Below are positions 60,075 through 64,000 of a stretch of DNA of 64,000 nucleotides, in pieces. Within the stretch, counting starts at the first letter, position 1. Every line of letters starts with the position of its first letter. The notes under the pieces are model-generated. The model saw nothing but the letters and a program-made list of their open reading frames with translations. It ran no database searches and was not told the DNA's origin. Position numbers and translations under genes: made by a program. This DNA is from Hyphomicrobiales bacterium (GTDB taxonomy: Bacteria; Pseudomonadota; Alphaproteobacteria; Rhizobiales; Rhizobiaceae): assembly GCA_017305935.1 (NCBI GenBank), contig JAFKJU010000019.1, positions 1 to 64,000 on the forward strand, in the 5' to 3' direction.

Positions 60075-60311
60075 ATGGCGCGCTATTATTTCGATGTGAC
60101 GGACGGTGAGGAGCACATCAAGGATGAAGTCGGCCGCGAGTTGGCGACGGAAGATGACATCCTGCGGGAGGTAAACCGGATCATGATTGGCGCCGCCGGA
60201 GATATCGCTGATCATGCCACGCATGGAAGGGTATCAGTATCGGTCAGGCAGGAGGATGGCGGCGCGCTGTACGCCGGCAGCCTGTTGTTCTCTGCGAAGA
60301 AGATCGAATGA
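60075..60311 (+). CDS. DUF6894-like small protein
   Basis: A 78-residue protein from ATG 60075: MARYYFDVTDGEEHIKDEVG, RELATEDDILREVNRIMIGA, then a strand RVSVSVRQEDGGALYAGSLL. The opening MARYYFDVTDGE and overall size match the DUF6894 type very common in Rhizobiales, often in paralogous sets. Function unknown. GGGTTGAGCG is the weak ribosome binding site. Confidence 0.82.
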   Translation: MARYYFDVTDGEEHIKDEVGRELATEDDILREVNRIMIGAAGDIADHATHGRVSVSVRQEDGGALYAGSLLFSAKKIE

Positions 60312-60391
60312 ACCCAATCAGCGGTAATGCCAAGCGAGGCGACGGATCGCCGCTATCTGACGAAATGCAGTCCATTTTGAGGTGGATAGCG

Positions 60392-60754
60392 TCATTCTCT
60401 CGCCGACCAAAACTTAAGGATGGCACGAAGCGCGTGCTGCTCTACGCCCGATGGGTTATCGTCAAGAAATTGCTGCGCAGGCAGCTTTGTTTCATCCCCG
60501 CCCGAGGCTGAATTGGCTCTGTGAACAATGTGGGCGTCCCCAAGGTTGTCCCAACATAAAAACCACCTGTCACCCATTGAATTGAACGCAAATTCAAGAA
60601 GGTCGCTTTCGGCATTTTGAAGCAGCGGCTGCAACGATCTGTTTTGATGATGCAACAGCCTTTCTTGCCGAAGGCGGAGCGTTTTCTCCTCCCGATCCGC
60701 ATTTTCCGTATTGGTTATTCGCTTCGAACAACGCGTCGTCTCGTCCTGGTTCAT
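60392..60754 (-). CDS. Uncharacterised protein
   Basis: A 120-residue frame from ATG 60752-60754. The last 75 residues look protein-like (LRQERLLHHQNRSLQPLLQN, AESDLLEFAFNSMGDRWFLC, WDNLGDAHIVHR, LPAQQFLDDNPSGVEQHALR, AILKFW). The N-terminal 25 residues are less convincing. It follows two overlapping leftward genes with a 38-base gap. No family recognised. Confidence 0.5.
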   Translation of the reverse strand: MNQDETTRCSKRITNTENADREEKTLRLRQERLLHHQNRSLQPLLQNAESDLLEFAFNSMGDRWFLCWDNLGDAHIVHRANSASGGDETKLPAQQFLDDNPSGVEQHALRAILKFWSARE

Positions 60755-60792
60755 CTGGCTTCTTTTGAAGATGGCAGGCGGGACATATGAAC

Positions 60793-61056
60793 TCACGGTT
60801 TTTCTCCATTCAGTTTTGTGGCTGCAACTGCGCCGCCTTCGTTCTCCCACGAACAGATCGCCGCTTCGGAGGCGTTTCTTTTCTGGCGACGCGAAACGAG
60901 GTATTCTGCGGAAGAAATCGTGCCGCCAGCGATGCGTCGGATGATAAGCGTCTCCTCATGCCGGCCAGGTCCGTCCTCGGCTTTCATGTCCAAGGTTACG
61001 TAGTCGGCCTTTTTGAGGATGCGCCGAAGGCTCGCATGGTCGGAAGGAGTCACCAT
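60793..61056 (-). CDS. Uncharacterised protein downstream of a membrane microprotein
   Basis: An 87-residue protein from ATG 61054-61056: SDHASLRRILKKADYVTLDM, KAEDGPGRHEETLIIRRIAG, GTISSAEYLVSRRQKRNASE, then AICSWENEGGAVAATKLNGE. Its start overlaps the stop of the 36-residue membrane peptide by 7 bases, arguing for coupled translation. Unknown function. Confidence 0.55.
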   Translation of the reverse strand: MVTPSDHASLRRILKKADYVTLDMKAEDGPGRHEETLIIRRIAGGTISSAEYLVSRRQKRNASEAAICSWENEGGAVAATKLNGEKP

Positions 61057-61160
61057 AGCAGCCCCGCTGATATGACCATGAGGATGAAAACGATACTGGC
61101 AGTTACCAGGATCGATGCAAAAACGCTTTCACTAAGATGAGAAGTAATCTTGGAAGACAT
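61050..61160 (-). CDS. Membrane microprotein (36 aa)
   Basis: ATG 61158-61160 to TGA at 61050-61052. A near-perfect AAGGAGG lies 8-9 bases upstream. Sequence: short polar start MSSKITSHLSESVF then one hydrophobic helix ASILVTASIVFILMVISAGL and LW. It is followed by an overlapping unknown gene. Too short for routine gene calling; the ribosome binding site and helix make it credible. Confidence 0.62.
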   Translation of the reverse strand: MSSKITSHLSESVFASILVTASIVFILMVISAGLLW

Positions 61161-61675
61161 CGTATGTCCTCCTTTGATTGGGGCTAGGGTTTGAAGGCCC
61201 CCAAGCGGTAGCGCCCGTAAAAGAAGGCTACCGATAGAAAGACACTGCGCTCCTGCGTCTCGAAATGCAAATTAAGAATTAAGGTCATTTGGAGTTGGCG
61301 TCGGCAAAAAACTTGTTTCGAACACAATCGCTGGATATACGTTGTTCATCGGCATTGCTGATGAGCGCTGAAATGAATTCGCCGCTCGCAATTGCCGCGT
61401 CGCTTCAGGCTTTTGACCACGGATGTACTGGCACGAGTAGATAAGCGACGGTGAGGAAGGTCGGTGCGGTTTCGCCCCGGCCTTTTTTGTTCCCGACTCC
61501 CGCGATTATCGGCTCGCCATGTCTGCAGTCGCCTTGTTGCGCTTCACCTTTCTTTAGCATGCTGACCCTTGCTATCTGCTCGAACAGAGTCCATGTTGCG
61601 CACTTCAGCAGCCATCGTTTCGGGCGCTGCTGGGGAGGGCTGCTTGGCCCTGGCCCCAATCGAAAGGAGGACATC
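61161..61675. other. Intergenic region with terminator-like hairpin
   Basis: About 515 bases between divergent units. It holds promoters for both. A hairpin at 61459-61482 (GGTCGGTGCGG against CCCCGGCC, imperfect, with a short TTTCG loop) followed by TTTTTT on the + strand is terminator-like; upstream, ATG 61361 opens a 27-residue ORF with a poor ribosome binding site. Together they could be a short transcript or small RNA. Confidence 0.4.
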
Positions 61676-61972
61676 ATGTCTTCCGAGAATTCCAAAACCT
61701 ATATCGATAGCGAACAACTTCACGCAATCGAACGCACCTTGAGCGACGCGGGATTTAACAAGTCCTCGCCACGGTATGCCGGTTACGCGGCATTCCTTAT
61801 TGCCAAGCTTGAAGGCGGTTCGATCAATCAGAGCGAACTCGCGCAATCGCTTCAGCGCCATCATGGTGCAACTCAGTTTAAGTTGTGCCAAGGCTTAGCG
61901 ACACGGTTTCACAAGTATGCAATACAGGGCCTCACAAACGTCAGGTGCACAATACCGCTGACCAAAAACTGA
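61676..61972 (+). CDS. Uncharacterised element protein
   Basis: A 98-residue protein from ATG 61676 with AAAGGAGG upstream. KTYIDSEQLHAIERTLSDAG, FNKSSPRYAGYAAFLIAKLE, GGSINQSELAQSLQRHHGAT, LATRFHKYAIQGL is helical and well composed. No family recognised. Confidence 0.7.
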   Translation: MSSENSKTYIDSEQLHAIERTLSDAGFNKSSPRYAGYAAFLIAKLEGGSINQSELAQSLQRHHGATQFKLCQGLATRFHKYAIQGLTNVRCTIPLTKN

Positions 61973-62224
61973 TGAGGTGCACCGGATGGGCTCTTGGCTA
62001 GCGCCATCGTAAATGGACAGCCGCGCAGTTCATTAGGTGTCCCAAAGTTCCTCAGTTGATCAAGACGACCGGAAAGCGGGCGTCTCGTTTTCAAAACGTA
62101 TCGTCCGCTTTTCAGCATTGTGAAGCGCTACCAAACTCCCACTAAAATCGTCTTGCGTCGTACCCGCAATTGAGGAAAATCCTGAGCGCCGCAAAGTTCT
62201 TGGCGGAAGGCTTGGGAGTTAAGA

Positions 62225-62497
62225 ATGCCAATCGGCTTTATCCTGGGGCAGTTGTCCCGTGACAAAGTGGACCTGGAAAATGATGCGGTTTCGTTCGAGG
62301 CCAATGTCCGCCAGCTAAGGCGCCTACTTTTCGAGCACAAGCTGTTGTCGCCTGCCGCGCGCGAGGTGATGACGGAAGTCGAAGACGCGGCGCGTGTCAT
62401 CCTCCGGCATCGGTACGAAATGGCCCTAACATCGGAAGATGTCGAAAGCTTCTACAACGCAATTGACCGGCTGAAGGTGACGCTCGACGGCTCCTAA
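62225..62497 (+). CDS. Uncharacterised helical protein
   Basis: A 90-residue protein from ATG 62225 (GGGAGTTAAGA upstream): IGFILGQLSRDKVDLENDAV, SFEANVRQLRRLLFEHKLLS, PAAREVMTEVEDAARVILRH, YEMALTSEDVESFYNAIDRL. Wholly helical; function unknown. It converges with the response-regulator gene. Confidence 0.7.
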   Translation: MPIGFILGQLSRDKVDLENDAVSFEANVRQLRRLLFEHKLLSPAAREVMTEVEDAARVILRHRYEMALTSEDVESFYNAIDRLKVTLDGS

Positions 62498-62517
62498 TTG
62501 GCCAGCTTGCCGAACCG

Positions 62518-62886
62518 TTAGTGTAGGGTCGCGAAACGGTTCAGTGTGCGCGTGATTTGCTCATCGCGATAGGGCTTGGCGAAGAAGGCGCTCCCCAATG
62601 GCATTGAGGTATCGGTAGGAGACGTGTCTCCTGAGACAATGATGATCTGCACACAAGGATATCGCTCGCTGACAAACCGCGCGAGTTGCAAGCCATTCGT
62701 GTCGCCGGGCATCCTGACATCCGTGAACAGGATCGAGATATCGGCTCTGTTCTCCAAGACCTTTAGGGCTTCATCCCCACTTTTTGCTTCCAAAGCCGTA
62801 AAGCCAGCAGCTTCTACGAGATCAACCGCGAGCAGACGCTGAAAAACATCATCCTCGACGACCAGGACCACGATATCACTTCCCAC
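62518..62886 (-). CDS. Stand-alone response-regulator receiver domain
   Basis: A 122-residue receiver domain from GTG 62884-62886 (GAAGGG upstream). Acidic pair ED/D in VLVVEDDVFQRLLAVDLVEA, phosphoacceptor Asp in ISILFTDVRMPGDTNGLQLA, Ser in IIIVSGDTSP and Lys in SAFFAKPYRDEQITRTLNRF. The RMPGDTNGLQLA form is typical of rhizobial single-domain regulators. No kinase is nearby, so it must respond to a partner elsewhere. Confidence 0.88.
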   Translation of the reverse strand: MGSDIVVLVVEDDVFQRLLAVDLVEAAGFTALEAKSGDEALKVLENRADISILFTDVRMPGDTNGLQLARFVSERYPCVQIIIVSGDTSPTDTSMPLGSAFFAKPYRDEQITRTLNRFATLH

Positions 62887-62981
62887 CGGATTTTCCCTTC
62901 GACAGAATGGAGAAGGCTGGTTCCCGGTAATCTGAGAGTGCCTTTTGCTGCAACCGCTTCACCGGTATTTGGTTTCAGATG

Positions 62982-63456
62982 TTATCGACGATTTATGCGA
63001 TTGTTTGAAAATGAACGCGCCCGGCATGTGAGCGGTGGTGACCCGCCCAGAAACCAGGACCGGTTTAGAATATGCTCGAATAGCTCAATGGCTCTTTGAC
63101 GCATCGCCTTTTCTAACTCCGGTATCTCGCCGGCTTGGAACAGCACCCGCCGGCGGGCCGTACTGCCCGATCATCGGATCGGCTTCACGGCTCCAGGCCA
63201 CAACGCCCGCGTATTTGTCGGCCATCATCCTGGCCTCGCGCTTCGCCCGCTCTTCCGTATCGACCTGGCGCGGATCGAAGCTTCCACCAAAGCCGATCGG
63301 GAATGGGATGACGCAGAACTGGACAGGCCGGGCCGGATACGGGGCGGGCAAGGGCGATAACCGCCAGAGGCCACAATTTGGGGAATGTGTATGGTCTTCG
63401 AAAGAGCTTCGGAGGCCCTTTCTCATGCAACCCAAGATATCATCATCTGGGCGCAA
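62982..63456 (-). pseudogene. Probable frameshifted uncharacterised gene
   Basis: Two leftward frames make sense together: FDPRQVDTEERAKREARMMA, DKYAGVVAWSREADPMIGQY, GPPA in one frame ending near 63146, and VLFQAGEIPELEKAMRQRAI, ELFEHILNR in the next frame, joining smoothly if one base is removed from the CCC (GGG on the coding strand) at 63146-63148. As given, the first frame ends at 63085 after an unrelated tail. The start is uncertain (candidates near 63426-63456). Confidence 0.45.
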
Positions 63457-63467
63457 TACAATTCGAT

Positions 63468-63700
63468 GCCGATTTATTTGGGGTCACTACGCGCGAGGCG
63501 GAAGCGAATTTTGTGAGGCAGGCATAGGCAACCGATTTTCCGTGGGTCATTTGGCGAGCCTGCCGCTTTGAATTCAATCAAAGGAAATCAAACACACCGA
63601 TTTAATCCACATCGCAACGCGAGCGGTTTTCGGTAATTTTCGGAGGCAGTCATAGGCGCCGCCGATTTATCCGAAGTCATCACGCGCGCCAAGGCATTCC
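63468..63700 (+). repeat. Degenerate tandem repeats of about 64 bp
   Basis: Four imperfect copies beginning near CCGATTTA at 63469, 63532, 63597 and 63662 (spacing 63, 65, 65). Shared words: CCGATTTA, GTCA.t.ACGCG or GGGTCAT, AATTTT.GGAGGCAG and CATAGGC. The last copy runs into the terminase-like frame. Confidence 0.6.
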
Positions 63701-63969
63701 GCACCAAGTACGCGCACGCGCGCGAGGCCGATGGTCGAGTTTTCGGAAGCCGTAAAAAAGGAAAGGCCTCGCTGCTTCTCGGATTTGCGGACACTATAAA
63801 AATAGGCCGCCGTTCACAGCTTCGCATCGATGCCCGGAAGTGGGTGGCCGGCAAACTCCGCCCGAAGAAGTATGGCGACAAGCTCGACGTCGAGCACGGC
63901 GGGGCTGTGAGGTTCGACCGTATTGAGACGGTGATTGTCGATCCCAAGCATTCGCGGCCGGCCGGCTGA
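63637..63969 (+). pseudogene. Terminase small-subunit-like C-terminal fragment
   Basis: The frame is open from just after TAA 63634-63636 to TGA 63967-63969 and has no plausible start codon or ribosome binding site. ADLSEVITRAKAFRTKYAHA, READG then LRIDARKWVAGKLRPKKYGD, KLDVEHGGAVRFDRIETVIV matches the C-terminal signature of many phage small terminase subunits (RLxxDaRKWxxxKLxPKKYGDK). The middle (FGSRKKGKASLLLGF) is unlike intact homologues. I read it as a remnant or recombined copy; large terminase would be expected beyond the window edge. Confidence 0.55.
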
Positions 63970-64000
63970 AGTCGCCTTAGCCGCCGCTGCTGGAAAAATA

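Noticed and set aside
60308-60511. 67-codon ORF overlapping the end of the DUF6894-like gene
   Set aside because: The ATGA overlap is attractive, but it overlaps a more plausible leftward gene and its sequence resembles no protein.
63035-63571. 178-codon + strand frame
   Set aside because: It spans the frameshifted leftward gene and the tandem repeats; a frame open by chance.
63468-63700. CRISPR-like array
   Set aside because: Copies are degenerate along their whole length, lack identical repeats separated by unique spacers, and no cas genes are present.
63588-63947. 119-codon - strand frame opposite the terminase-like fragment
   Set aside because: The + strand reading has the terminase RKW...PKKYGDK signature; the opposite frame is Ser/Arg-rich shadow.

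Overview
The window reads as a chromosomal segment of a Rhizobiaceae alphaproteobacterium (Sinorhizobium/Rhizobium/Agrobacterium type). The evidence is the characteristic rhizobial motility locus (visN/visR, motE, cheS and cheT homologues, flagellin next to fliP, a DUF1217-type gene ahead of flgF), a Rhizobium-type rhamnose locus and the GC-rich coding style. I recognised no complete tRNA or rRNA gene and no CRISPR array.

Region 1 (1-28.6 kb) is a flagellar and chemotaxis regulon. Leftward operons carry the DUF1217-like gene, flgF, fliI and an uncharacterised bitopic protein, then (after a strong terminator) flgB-flgC-fliE-flgG-flgA-flgI-motE-flgH-fliL-fliP, and finally a flagellin cut by the left edge. 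A rightward operon motA-fliM-fliN-fliG, a terminator, then flhB and an unknown gene, converges on visR and visN, the LuxR-type pair that in Sinorhizobium sits at the top of motility control. Then come fliF and the complete che operon icpA-cheS-cheY1-cheA-cheW-cheR-cheB-cheY2-cheD-cheT, all leftward. Most neighbours overlap by 4 bases, so translation is probably coupled.

Region 2 (29-44 kb) is metabolic and regulatory. It holds a small membrane-peptide ORF, an L-rhamnose locus (rhaK and rhaR leftward, rhaD and rhaI rightward) without the ABC transporter or mutarotase genes, an HPP/CBS membrane protein, an L-2-amino-thiazoline-4-carboxylate hydrolase-type protein, pntA-pntB transhydrogenase, an unknown protein behind a perfect palindrome, a K+-channel-like protein with a C-terminal zinc-ribbon motif, a PilZ-like protein, and an Rrf2 regulator with an AhpD-like gene. 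The Rrf2 and AhpD-like genes share the same operator-like palindrome.

Region 3 (about 44.2-64 kb, running off the right edge) is an integrated phage-like element. It starts near a sequence resembling the 3' end of a tRNA (tRNA-Phe type), followed by a tyrosine integrase, an AlpA-like regulator, a DnaB-type helicase and a DUF1376-type protein, several small DNA-binding proteins, and two large virion/ejection-like proteins, one with a phage tail-tip lysozyme-like domain. After these lie an Xre repressor with a palindromic operator and many small unknown genes, including tandem paralogues and three proteins sharing an N-terminal (A/E)(A/G)MPK signature. The right end shows decay: a frameshifted gene, degenerate tandem repeats of about 64 bp, and a terminase-small-subunit C-terminal fragment. 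No portal, capsid or large terminase gene is visible in the window, so the element is either decayed or continues to the right.
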